A model generated the notes under the pieces. That model worked only from the letters and a program-made list of their open reading frames with translations. It did no database searches and had not been told where the DNA came from. Source: Herpetomonas samuelpessoai (lineage: Eukaryota; Euglenozoa; Kinetoplastea; Trypanosomatida; Trypanosomatidae). From it: a stretch of 64,000 bases of DNA. Below are positions 1 to 8,893 of this stretch, piece after piece. Location of the stretch: the NCBI GenBank assembly GCA_030849835.1, contig JASAOC010002107.1:1-64000 (forward strand), read 5' to 3'. The translations under genes were made by a program, and so were the position numbers. Position 1 is the first letter of the stretch. Each line of letters opens with the position of its first letter.

Positions 1-1861
1 GCCCGCTCACGCAGACGTTCTTGAACGGGCTCTTGTCGAACAGCGCAACACCGAGCACGAGCAGCGTGTAGAACCACCCGCGCGTCTGGTCAAGGCCCTC
101 CGCCACAAAGTCCGCGGGGAACAGCTGCTTGAAGAGGTCCTGATTCTCGAACGGGAAGTGCTCCTGCGCGTACGGCATGGAGCCGGACTCGAACCAGCAG
201 TCGAACACCATCGACACGCGGCGCAGCGGCGGCTGCCCGGGGCGCTTGCTCGGGATCGTGATGTCGTCCACAAAGTGGCGGTGCAGGTCCGTCAGGCCCG
301 TGCGACCAGACAGCTCCTCCAGCTGCTTCACGCTCGAGATGACCACAACCTCCTCCCAGTCCTCGCTGTGCCAGATCGGCAGCGGCGTGCCCCAGTAGCG
401 GTTGCGCGAGATGTTCCAGTCGCGCGCGTCCTCGAGCCAGTTGCCGAAGCGCTTCGTCTTGACAAAGTCGGGCACCCAGTACGTCTCGTTGTTCGCCGCC
501 ACAAGCCGGTCGCGGAACGCCTCAACGTTCACGAACCACGAGTCAACCGCCTTGTACAGCAGCGGCGTGTCGCTGCGCCAGCAGAACGGGTAGCTGTGCA
601 CAATGGAGCCCTTGCTGAAGAGCTGGCCCTTCGCCTCCACCGCCTTGATGATGTCGGGGTCCGCGTCCTTCACGTAGCGCCCGGCAAAGTCCGTCACGTC
701 CGGCGTGAAGCAGCCGTTCTCGTCCACGGGGCACACAACGCCCCCGTTCTTCGTGATCACGCCGTGCTCAATGCAGCAGTTGTAATCCTCCTCACCAAAC
801 GCAGGCGCCTGGTGCACGATGCCCGTACCGCTGTCCGTCGTCACGTAGTCACCGCTCATCACGCGGAACGCCGTCTCGTTCCACGGCGCCTGGTCAAAGT
901 ACGGGAAGAGCGGCTTGTACTTGCGGCCCACAAGCTCCGCACCCTTCATCCGCGCCACCACCGTGTACGGCGCCTGCTCAGGCTCCGCTGGTGCCGCCTC
1001 GCCGCCCTTCTTCTTCTTGTCCGCCTTCTTCTTCGGGTACACCTCGTCCAGCAGCGCCTCCGCAAGGTACAGGTCGCGGTCCAGGCGCGTGTCGTGCACC
1101 TTCACGTAGTCGATTTCCTTGTTCACACACAGGCCCAGGTTGCTCGGCAGCGTCCACGGCGTCGTCGTCCACGCCATGAAATACGTGTTCGGCTCGTCGC
1201 GCGTCTCGAACATGACCGTCACGCACGGGTCGCTCACGTCCTTGTAGTTCAGGTTCGCCTCGAAGTTGCTCAGCGGCGTCGTGCACGCCGTCGAGTACGG
1301 CATCACGCGGTACCCGCGGTACACAAGCCCCTTCTCCCACAGCTGCGAGAACACCCACCACACACTCTCCATGTAGGGTGTGTTCATGGTGCGGTAATCG
1401 TTGTCAAAGTCGATCCAGCGGCCCACACGCTCAACAGTCTTACGCCACTCAGACGAATATCGCATGACAATCTTACGGCACTCCTCGTTGTAGTTCCCAA
1501 TGCCGAGCTTCTCCACATCGTGAGAGGACTTGATGCCAAGGTCCTTGTCGATTTCGTACTCAACAGGGAGACCGTGGGTGTCCCAGCCAAAGCGTGGGTA
1601 CACGTGGAAGCCAGTCTGGTGGGCGTAGCGTACCACCATATCTTTGATGGTGCCGGCCAGGATGTGGCCGTAGTGGGGCAAACCTGTGGCGAACGGAGGG
1701 CCGTCGTAGAAGGAGAAGATGGGACGGTCCTTGGACAGCTCGACACCTTTCATGAAGCAGTCGTGCTCCTTCCAGTACTTCAAGATCTCCTCTTCCATCT
1801 TGGGGAAGTTCAGCTCCCCAAAGTTGGTCAGAGGACCCTCTTCGTGATTGTCAGAGGTCAT
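1..1861 (-). CDS. IleRS: Isoleucyl-tRNA synthetase, cytosolic type (3' end outside window)
   Basis: Charges tRNA-Ile with isoleucine. The frame runs from ATG at 1861 to the left edge without a stop, giving about 620 residues of a class I synthetase that is normally about 1,100. The N-terminus reads MTSDNHEEGPLTNFGELNFP. The class I signature DGPPFATGLPHYGH is at about residues 53-66, with HYGH as the HIGH motif, followed by WDTHGLPVEYEID, which is typical of IleRS. The editing (CP1) domain follows, containing TTTPWTLPSNLGLCV and a lysine-rich insertion (PKKKADKKKKGG). The visible part ends at DKSPFKNVCVSG. In this family the KMSKS loop comes just after that point, so it lies outside the window. 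A spliced-leader acceptor is predicted at 2109-2110. I see no organellar leader, so a cytosolic form is most likely. The family assignment is firm. Confidence 0.96.
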   Translation of the reverse strand, partial: MTSDNHEEGPLTNFGELNFPKMEEEILKYWKEHDCFMKGVELSKDRPIFSFYDGPPFATGLPHYGHILAGTIKDMVVRYAHQTGFHVYPRFGWDTHGLPVEYEIDKDLGIKSSHDVEKLGIGNYNEECRKIVMRYSSEWRKTVERVGRWIDFDNDYRTMNTPYMESVWWVFSQLWEKGLVYRGYRVMPYSTACTTPLSNFEANLNYKDVSDPCVTVMFETRDEPNTYFMAWTTTPWTLPSNLGLCVNKEIDYVKVHDTRLDRDLYLAEALLDEVYPKKKADKKKKGGEAAPAEPEQAPYTVVARMKGAELVGRKYKPLFPYFDQAPWNETAFRVMSGDYVTTDSGTGIVHQAPAFGEEDYNCCIEHGVITKNGGVVCPVDENGCFTPDVTDFAGRYVKDADPDIIKAVEAKGQLFSKGSIVHSYPFCWRSDTPLLYKAVDSWFVNVEAFRDRLVAANNETYWVPDFVKTKRFGNWLEDARDWNISRNRYWGTPLPIWHSEDWEEVVVISSVKQLEELSGRTGLTDLHRHFVDDITIPSKRPGQPPLRRVSMVFDCWFESGSMPYAQEHFPFENQDLFKQLFPADFVAEGLDQTRGWFYTLLVLGVALFDKSPFKNVCVSG

Positions 1862-3129
1862 TGTCTCCGCCCTGGTGTGTACAGTGCTTAGGGGTTGTGA
1901 GACGCACGACGGCTTCGAAAAGGTGGACAGCTAGATGCTTTCTGTTATTGCCGGATCACAGGGTCGTGTCAATAAAGACAAAAAACTTGCGAATCACAAA
2001 ACGTCTACACCAACTCGAGTGGCAAGAGTGTTGTGACAGCAGGACGTAGAGAAGGACAACAACAACGCAAATCTCCAGGAAGTGATTGTGAGTAGTAGAA
2101 ATGCTGGACTAACCGAAACAACGTTAGGTTACAGGTAACAGAAAAAAAGGAGGAGGAAAAGAAGCTGAAGGAAGACACAAAGGAGGTATTAAGACTTAAT
2201 GCACTACTGTATGCTATTTTGCGTTCCTCGTGGGAGAACGATGGTGAGCGGAGAAGTTTGGAGTGGTGGTGGTGGTAGTGGGAGTGGTGAAACAATTCGC
2301 AGAAATTTATGGTACGCGAATAGATTGTCAAACTCGTCTCAGTGCAGCTGACGCATCCGAGTTTCTCAAACAACGATCACGCGGTTGGGAGAGGTCATCT
2401 TTTTCCTTCCGCTTTTCTTCTTGTCCTCTCCTTGGTTTTGCAGCACAGACAGGGGTCAGGGTGGTGAAGACAGACGCGTGAGCGGAGGGGGCTAGGCGAA
2501 CAGCCAGCCAACGCAGTTTTTGAGATTTACTCGGGTAGGGGCGGAAAGTCCTTTTCTTCCGCGAACCCCTTTGGAAGTCCGCGTGCTCGGTAGGTGTTTT
2601 CCTGCCGCTTCGCTCCTTCTGCCGGTGGTGTCACGCCATTGTCGAGAATGCTCTGGTCCGCCCGGCGACTGACGTCGCCGAGTCCATAGAAACCCAGAGG
2701 TCGTTGCTTTGTTCGGGCGTCGGTTGGCTTCCCAGGCCCAGTGTGGCGACTACTGCGTGGTGGCTTAAGATTCCACTTGGACAGACAAGACGCAGTGCGA
2801 CGGAACATGACGATGTCGTGCTATTACGTGGCAGCGCGGCAGCAGTCACGAGGGAAAAGGGTGAAGAGGCAAATCCGGTTGTATTTCGAGTTGCCGTATT
2901 TTTTTCCACATTTCATTGTACACAAAACCACCTCGTTGAGCAGCTCACGTTGCACATATGCCCTCTCAGGCGATGATCCAAGTAGGCGGTGCCTTATTTC
3001 GGTCAGTGTTTCTCCTCGATGATGACAGTGCGCCATTCGTGTGTCCGGTGGCTCACCGCAGCGTTGCTTGAGAACTGGATATCTCTTGTTTGTGATGGAG
3101 CAGAATAAGCCCAAGGGCGACTGCAGAAG
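1862..3129. other. Intergenic region between Roc-COR-like gene and IleRS
   Basis: No convincing gene is seen in these 1.27 kb. The open frames on both strands are short, overlap one another and look like nothing recognisable. On the transcribed strand the low-coordinate part holds a pyrimidine tract (about 2115-2175) fitting trans-splicing of the IleRS mRNA. The rest would be the 3' UTR of the upstream gene. Confidence 0.6.
2109..2110 (-). promoter_or_regulatory. Predicted spliced-leader acceptor AG for IleRS
   Basis: On the minus strand, TTTTCCTCCTCCTTTTTTTC is followed after about 25 bases by GGTTAG. It is the first AG after the tract and would give a 5' UTR of about 247 nt. Inferred from the kinetoplastid tract-plus-AG rule only. 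Confidence 0.5.
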
Positions 3130-5721
3130 TCAACGTGATACAACCACAAACCCATGCCACGATTCTGCGAAGATATTGTGCAATTGCTTCAGTGCGCTTG
3201 ACCGAAGCACGGTTGATTCTTCAGGTGAAGAGGCCTCACCTTGAGTCTCTTCAGTGGTGAACCGTACCTTCACCAAAGGAAGCAGCGGTTCTAGTCTGCT
3301 TGTGAGACTGTCCATGAGTTCTTTCTCAAACATCGCCGATTCCACATCTGCCGTGGGTGAAGTATGGTCAGAGAAAACAAAGAGCTCCATTGCACATTCG
3401 TGCCTTTGAGGACCTCTCCACAGGTGAGCTAAACCGCGGGTGGTTGAGGAACCCGTTTCGCGGTGCCGTGTGGACCTTGGCGTAAGCCACAACGCATCTG
3501 TGAACACTGAACCGAAAATGAAGGGAGCCAGTGCCGTCACAAGGGTTGCGTAAATAAGCTCTCCAGGTGCATTGCACTCATGGAATGTCAGAGAGAACAC
3601 GGTTGTACGAAAGAAAGGTGTGCCATCAGAGGAGGGGCAGGGAGACGTCGAGGCAGACTCGTTCTGCAGCCAGCGCGCCAAGTCCAGTGCCTCCCTTGGG
3701 CACATATTCTGCTGAGGCATGAATACAGGAAAGAGGACACTGGGAACGGGAGAGGAGTCGCTATCTGTTTGAACGTCACAGGGGACCCCCAAGTCAAGAA
3801 ACGTCAGCAATGCGCGCACGTGCTGTGCATTTCTCTCCACCGCTGCATTGCGGGAAGAGCCAGCCTCTGTCTTCATCGCAGTGCTGGAGTCGGGGATGCT
3901 GCCCGCATTCACATGTTTCCAGATACGACACAGCAAGTCGACTGAAAGAACACCGTTACGTAGCGCAGCGGCCTCGCCAGCATTCACGCTGTTCAGCGAA
4001 GTGGTGGCGACTGGGCTCGGGAACCGCCCCAGGCCCTGCGCCGCAGTTACGAAAAGCTCCAGGAAAGACACAAAACGCAGCAAACCATGAGGATCGAGGC
4101 AGAGTGCCCTTGGCAACACGTTCGAACACGGGTCCACGAGTGAGTTGCTCAGCTCGGAGGGTTTTCGTGTCCAACGAGTGGTGAAAACATCTCCACGGAC
4201 AGCGAGATGTCGAGCAACATCAGACAACGCCAACGTGGCATTGTCGCACTCAAGCGCGAACGCAACGTGACGGAGGGCGTCAACGTCCACTACAGCCGGT
4301 GCGCGAGGAAGCTGCCTTTGCAATCCATAAATGGCCTCTGCAATACCACGGACGCGGTTTGCCGTGGTATCCGGGCCTCGGTCCTTGAGTGTCAAGTTCG
4401 TGCCGGCCACTGGGGCCACATTCCCGAGCAGGAACGACCACAGGTGTGAGAGAGGCACCACAGCGTCCAGCATCTCTGGTCGCTGGCTGCGGTTTCCAGA
4501 GGAATCAGATCGTCCCGTCGGGGGAAGACCCTTGGAATACACCAGGACATCGTGCTCACGAGTGAGACACTTTCCCTCCACCAAGTTTGCAGCGAACAAC
4601 GCGTTGACGGTAACCGACAGCCCGTCCTCCTGCACAATTGCCTTGCAGAGCTCTTCCAACTTGCTGAGAACCTCTCGCGTTCCCTTGACAGTGCTGACCG
4701 TCAACCCGTCCATAAAACTTCCTACGACCACAACCCGTGGACATACGACCGACGCCGTGCCGGTTTCACTTGTCGTGCGAAGGCACGATGTCATGGCAAT
4801 GCTGTGAGACAGCCAGAGCATATGGCGGAGGCGGGCCACGTCACCCTCGTGGATGATGACGGACGGGTGCGACGTGCCCTTTGCTTGCTCCTCCCCCACC
4901 TCTGCATCACCCATGAGCGCACGGAACGCAGAACCCATGAGACCGCCACCTAGGCGGCGCTGCCGGACCTGCTTAACGCCGATGAGGGGTAGTACACAGA
5001 GGATGAGAGTGGCACCGGATAATGCGTTTGTGCATAGACAGGGGAGCGCCTTGTGTAGATCAAGCGAACCAGGGTCGATGGCGGAGACCGTGGCCTCCGC
5101 TGAGGTCGCAGTATCCCCAACTCGCTGCAACTTGAGGGGGACGGTGCACGTACTCTGGAGGTACGTGGCCAGCGGTGGGGCAGAGGAGACATACGATGGA
5201 CTGGTGCGTTTCTCTCCACGACTGCGATGCTTCCTGCAGTACTCCTGAAGGCTCTGGAAGAGACTGGTCCGGCCGCTCTCACGGTCACCCAATATGATGA
5301 TATTCGCCGCCACTTCTGGAGGTGACGCGAGTTTGAGGGGCGGTGGATTCAGGGCTTCACGGGATGACAGTGGTGGGGTTGCTTCGCTCGTGGTCGGTTG
5401 CGGAGTGGCCTCATTGCCCTCTCCGTCAAACACAAACCCAGGGCTAAGGAAGAGATCGTAATGTCTTTCCGCAAACCGAGAAAGAGTGCTCGAAGTTCCA
5501 GATTTGGCTGCAGCAACACCAGGCGTTTGGCCACGTCTATCAGTGTGTGTGCCAGACCTAGCTAATTCCCTCGACTCTGGCGGACCTCCAGTCGGATCTG
5601 GCGATGGAAAAAGGCGATCGTAAAGACTGGTGGGCGGTGAGGACTCAGCGGTTGGTAGCGCACTTCGCTCAGGAGTAGTGCACTCCTCGACCCTCGTGTC
5701 GGATGTATTCGGCTGACTCAT
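3130..5721 (-). CDS. Large P-loop protein, Roc-COR (Roco)-like, degenerate GTPase motifs
   Basis: An 863-residue protein with a disordered Ser/Pro/Thr-rich N-terminus (about 1-130). Next comes a beta-strand/P-loop, NIIILGDRESGRTS, near residues 140-153. A hydrophobic strand (GATLILCVLPLIG) and VVVVGSFMDGL follow in the places where G-domain core strands and the G4 motif would sit. About residues 560-760 resemble a COR domain: GVLSVDLLCRIWKHVN, then HVRALLTFLDLGVPCD, then a segment like the 'vPslL' stretch (VPSVLFPVFMP). This order suggests a Roco-type GTPase. The invariant P-loop lysine is arginine and G4 lacks NKxD, so GTP hydrolysis is doubtful. No leucine-rich repeats or kinase domain are seen. 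Family assignment is by pattern only; another large P-loop GTPase family is possible. Confidence 0.6.
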   Translation of the reverse strand: MSQPNTSDTRVEECTTPERSALPTAESSPPTSLYDRLFPSPDPTGGPPESRELARSGTHTDRRGQTPGVAAAKSGTSSTLSRFAERHYDLFLSPGFVFDGEGNEATPQPTTSEATPPLSSREALNPPPLKLASPPEVAANIIILGDRESGRTSLFQSLQEYCRKHRSRGEKRTSPSYVSSAPPLATYLQSTCTVPLKLQRVGDTATSAEATVSAIDPGSLDLHKALPCLCTNALSGATLILCVLPLIGVKQVRQRRLGGGLMGSAFRALMGDAEVGEEQAKGTSHPSVIIHEGDVARLRHMLWLSHSIAMTSCLRTTSETGTASVVCPRVVVVGSFMDGLTVSTVKGTREVLSKLEELCKAIVQEDGLSVTVNALFAANLVEGKCLTREHDVLVYSKGLPPTGRSDSSGNRSQRPEMLDAVVPLSHLWSFLLGNVAPVAGTNLTLKDRGPDTTANRVRGIAEAIYGLQRQLPRAPAVVDVDALRHVAFALECDNATLALSDVARHLAVRGDVFTTRWTRKPSELSNSLVDPCSNVLPRALCLDPHGLLRFVSFLELFVTAAQGLGRFPSPVATTSLNSVNAGEAAALRNGVLSVDLLCRIWKHVNAGSIPDSSTAMKTEAGSSRNAAVERNAQHVRALLTFLDLGVPCDVQTDSDSSPVPSVLFPVFMPQQNMCPREALDLARWLQNESASTSPCPSSDGTPFFRTTVFSLTFHECNAPGELIYATLVTALAPFIFGSVFTDALWLTPRSTRHRETGSSTTRGLAHLWRGPQRHECAMELFVFSDHTSPTADVESAMFEKELMDSLTSRLEPLLPLVKVRFTTEETQGEASSPEESTVLRSSALKQLHNIFAESWHGFVVVSR

Positions 5722-6457
5722 ACGCAGCTAATGGACGAAAGGACCTAACACAGTGAAATTTCGCTGTTATCTTTTCATATTCGATCTAAGTCCTTCACCT
5801 ACTCCTATGATGACGGTGGTCTAGAAAAAATTCAGTGAAGCACAAACGCAGGAGGAGAGCACACACCGCTAGAGAGGAGGAAACCGATGCTTTGAGTACT
5901 GTGGGACCCGCACGAGCAGGACAATCCGAAGCGGCGATGCGATGCTTGGTCTAACCCCGCAAACCGTCACACACATCGAGCAATATCGGCATCGTCGCCC
6001 GTCCCTATGCTCGCGAAAGCAGGTGCATTTTTTTATTTTTATTTTTTGAGAGCGCATAAACGTAGTTCGTTGACCTCAATGGGTTATGTTTTGGTGAGGT
6101 CCAGTTTCACGCTAAAGAAGTGAAGATTTCACGCAAGACGAAACACTGGTCACTTGTCACGAAGGTCGCCCCCCTCAACAGCTTGTTTGGAAAGAAATAT
6201 ATATATGATATACACGCCAGTAGCGCGTGTAGAGAACACCACTCACCCAGCATCCTCGTCAACAAGTGAAGGAATGAACTGGTCCGAACGGTTAATTGCA
6301 GAGGCATTTGAGAGAATTCTCGACGTAGTGAGCGTAGAAGAAACGTGCGGACTGCAACGGCATGCGCACGAAACAGACCGATCCCAAACAACAACTCGGA
6401 ACGGTGCTAGCTGCCAGGGTCCTTCAAGTGCATCTCGCGTTCTGACGGCTATGTGTT
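5722..6457. other. Intergenic region
   Basis: About 0.7 kb between the DCN1-like and Roc-COR-like genes. It contains an A/T-rich stretch near 6027-6050 (a T-rich tract on the + strand) and no gene I can support. It should hold the DCN1-like 3' UTR and the trans-splice signals of the next gene. Confidence 0.55.
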
Positions 6458-7180
6458 TTACGCCTTTTTCGCGGTCTCTTTGGTGGCTTCTATTCTCTCC
6501 TCCATCCACTCTACGAAGCCGTCAATCGCGACAGGCCAGGCACCGTCGGGGTCGTGCTGGTCATACGACTCAATCGCGCTGAAGAGGCGGAGTTGCTGCC
6601 AGAGATCCTGCGAGACGCGATACGCTTTAAAGGCAGGCGACGACACAAATGCTTGCCAATCTGGCAGCCGTTTGAAGCACACATAGCCTTTAAAGACATC
6701 TCGAGAAGGGGTTCCTTCCACAGTGGTAAAGAAGAGGTTCCATAACTCCTGTGCAATTTCCGTGCGGTCGTCGGCCTTATTGCTCCGCAGGCACCAGTTG
6801 TAGATGAACAAGTAGAATTTCTCAAGCTCCTTGGTGTCTTCGTGGATAGCGCGGTTCTTCTTCTTGACGCTGTCGGCGAGTGCCGTGAAGGCGGCCTGAT
6901 ACCTATCGTTCTTGTTAATCTTTGTGGTGGACGGCAGCACCGCACGTAGTCCGTTAATGAATTCGTTTTCCAAGATGTCGAACTTGCACTGCGTGTGGGT
7001 GCAATTGAGAGAGTACGCCAGCACGTACATGGACAAATCATCCAGACTAAACCCAAGTTGTTTCGCCAAAAAGTCAAAGTGCCCAAGTCCGAGGGCGCGG
7101 TCGGTGGAGGCAGATGCCGGATCCTGCTCGTAGATGTAGTCGAACACCTCCTTGTACTTTGAAATATCTTCCCGCGACAT
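6458..7180 (-). CDS. DCN1-like (cullin neddylation) protein, PONY domain
   Basis: 240 residues matching the DCN1/DCUN1D cullin-binding (PONY) domain, which promotes NEDD8 attachment to cullins. Family-like segments include YKEVFDYIYEQ near the start, LDDLSMYVLAYSLNC, ELEKFYLFIYNWCLR, AQELWNLFFTTVEG and PDWQAFVSSP, ending in an acidic-then-lysine tail. An in-frame upstream ATG at 7267 would add 29 residues, but a T-rich tract followed by AG at 7194-7195 lies between the two. The ATG at 7180 (MSREDISKY) is therefore the better start, with a 5' UTR of about 13 nt. There is no room for an N-terminal UBA domain, which yeast Dcn1 has and several animal paralogues lack. Action in cytosol or nucleus is inferred from the family. 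Confidence 0.88.
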   Translation of the reverse strand: MSREDISKYKEVFDYIYEQDPASASTDRALGLGHFDFLAKQLGFSLDDLSMYVLAYSLNCTHTQCKFDILENEFINGLRAVLPSTTKINKNDRYQAAFTALADSVKKKNRAIHEDTKELEKFYLFIYNWCLRSNKADDRTEIAQELWNLFFTTVEGTPSRDVFKGYVCFKRLPDWQAFVSSPAFKAYRVSQDLWQQLRLFSAIESYDQHDPDGAWPVAIDGFVEWMEERIEATKETAKKA

Positions 7181-8058
7181 CTTGTGAACGGTGCTTGGCA
7201 AAAATTCAAAAAAAAGCTTGAGAGGGCACAACCTTCTGTGAACCGACGCGCACTGGCACAAACGCAACGGAAGGAGCTACAGGGCCAAACAGTCAGAGGG
7301 ACTTCAACCGCGATAGAAGACGAGCTTCCGGCGTAAATTTAAAGAGCCGGAAAGTTGGTGGAGGCCACCGTAGAAAGAGCTAACACGAAAGGTGTAATGT
7401 GTGTGACGTGGCAAACACAGAACCACTGTTGACTCATGATAATAACAATAAACGGAATAAGGAATGCGAACGACGAGCGTCAACACAAGAAGAAAGGGAA
7501 ATACAAGAGAAAACCATCGGATCGAATACACGGGAATCATCCGTTCCCGTCCGTCATAAGACAGAAGACCTAGAGTCATTCCCGCGTAAAGCTCTGGCTG
7601 ACTAATGTGACCCGCTTTGCCGTGAGAGAAGCAGGCGTTCACACCAAATAGAACCCTAGATCACCACCGCAATACTTCCCCATCCCATCGGACCCTCTCA
7701 CCCATTCGTCGGAGCAGTGTACGCCGGAGGGCATGGACAGAGGATGGATATGGAGTCGACCCAAGGCAGGCGGAGACAGCAGTCTGTTGTTGTTTTTTTC
7801 GTCAGTTGGTGCCGCTGGTGTTTCCATTGTTGTGTTGTTTGTTTGTATTTACCTCTTTCCCTTTCACGAAACTTTACACGAGACTGTTATTCCAGCATTA
7901 TGGAGGAGGCAGAAAAAAAAAAACAGAAGATTGAGGTAGATGTACAAGGACGTTCCGTACCGAACCATCACGAAGGTCCACAAGTCTGTCCAACGGAAGA
8001 CAAAGAAAAAAAAAAAAGCGCGTGTGTCTTCTTCGGTATCTCCACCGTTCCCTGTCTC
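7181..8058. other. Intergenic region with homopolymer tracts
   Basis: About 0.88 kb with no supported gene. It includes A-runs on the + strand near 7912-7923 and 8006-8017, which are T-runs in the transcript. The predicted DCN1 trans-splice acceptor is at the low end. A 112-codon minus-strand open frame (7304-7642) has biased, hydrophobic low-information content and is not called. Confidence 0.55.
7194..7195 (-). promoter_or_regulatory. Predicted spliced-leader acceptor AG for DCN1-like gene
   Basis: Minus strand CTTTTTTTTGAATTTTTGCC is followed by AAG, 14 bases before the ATG at 7180. It lies inside the longer open frame and so argues for the downstream start. Confidence 0.6.
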
Positions 8059-8325
8059 TTACCGGTTGGTTGTGTACCGCATCTTGGCGGGATCGGTGCG
8101 GCGCACGCAGTCGCAGACGGTGTGGATGTTGCACTTTCGTTCACCCGTGCGTACCCACTTGCCGTGCTTTCCTTGCTTCACCTCGAAGCTGACGTTGCGC
8201 TCGGTGATCAGCTTCAGGTCACCCTTCTTGTGCTTCAGCTTTCCCTTTTTGGTGAGCTGGCGGGACTTCTCGCCTGTGGCCGCCTTCCTCCTAGGCTTGG
8301 GTGCCTTCTTGGTGCGCTTGCCCAT
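8059..8325 (-). CDS. Small basic protein of unknown function (88 aa)
   Basis: Starts MGKRTKKAPKPRRKAATGEK and ends RTDPAKMRYTTNR. It is strongly basic, with a lysine/arginine-rich first third. A central segment (LKLITERNVSFEVKQ, GKWVRTGERKC) looks like a small beta-rich core, followed by the cysteine cluster CNIHTVCDC. Codon third positions are strongly G/C, as in highly expressed trypanosomatid genes. Size and charge recall small ribosomal or nucleolar proteins. The first residues resemble those of eL43/L37A, but the rest does not match and I do not recognise the family. A C12 pyrimidine tract precedes the ATG, and an AG directly abuts it. Confidence 0.75.
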   Translation of the reverse strand: MGKRTKKAPKPRRKAATGEKSRQLTKKGKLKHKKGDLKLITERNVSFEVKQGKHGKWVRTGERKCNIHTVCDCVRRTDPAKMRYTTNR

Positions 8326-8893
8326 CTATCACAAGGGAAGGGGGGGGGGGGGATGCGGTCACTGCGAGAACAGTTGCAGGCTGCACAAGGTGGTTTCGGG
8401 AGAGACAGCAAGGTGACAAGGGAGTCTAGTTTCTTGTCGAAAAGAATAGAAAGAATGCTCAAGAAAGGAAAGGAGCGGGAAGCGGAGAGGATGGAAATGA
8501 AATAAGGGGAATCACACGCGACGCGACTTCATGGATGACGCTTGATGAGGATGGAATGGATTGCCGCAACGATATCCACCAGTTCCCACTGCCACATCTC
8601 GAAACGTTCCGCCAATTTTGCCGTGCGCTTCGTGCAGTGAGCGTGCCCTAACGCCTTCCCACACCACAGGATGCCGGCTGAGAATGTTTAATTCGTCAAC
8701 GTCTGCCCATTTGTAGCATTTCTCTTTCTGAATTCTTTCCTACGCTATCGAGTGCTCAGCCACCAACAGCGGTGGCGGACACACCCACGGAGGTAGGAGG
8801 CATCCGTGGATGTCGTTCTGTGATGAGGTCAAAACGGAACGGAAAAGAGCGACTCTCCAAGTAGCCTGTGTAGACCACCCCATCTGTGCGCGG
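8326..8893. other. Intergenic region with C12 tract upstream of the 88-aa gene
   Basis: About 570 bases. On the transcribed strand, a run of 12 C (8341-8352) and CTTCCCTTGTG lie directly before the 88-aa gene, consistent with a trans-splicing tract. The rest should be the 3' UTR of the 638-aa gene. No other gene is seen. Confidence 0.6.

Noticed and set aside
158-1891. 577-codon open frame on the + strand
   Set aside because: Exact antisense of the IleRS gene. Composition (Arg/Val/His/Leu-rich) is what GC-rich antisense gives; no family resemblance.
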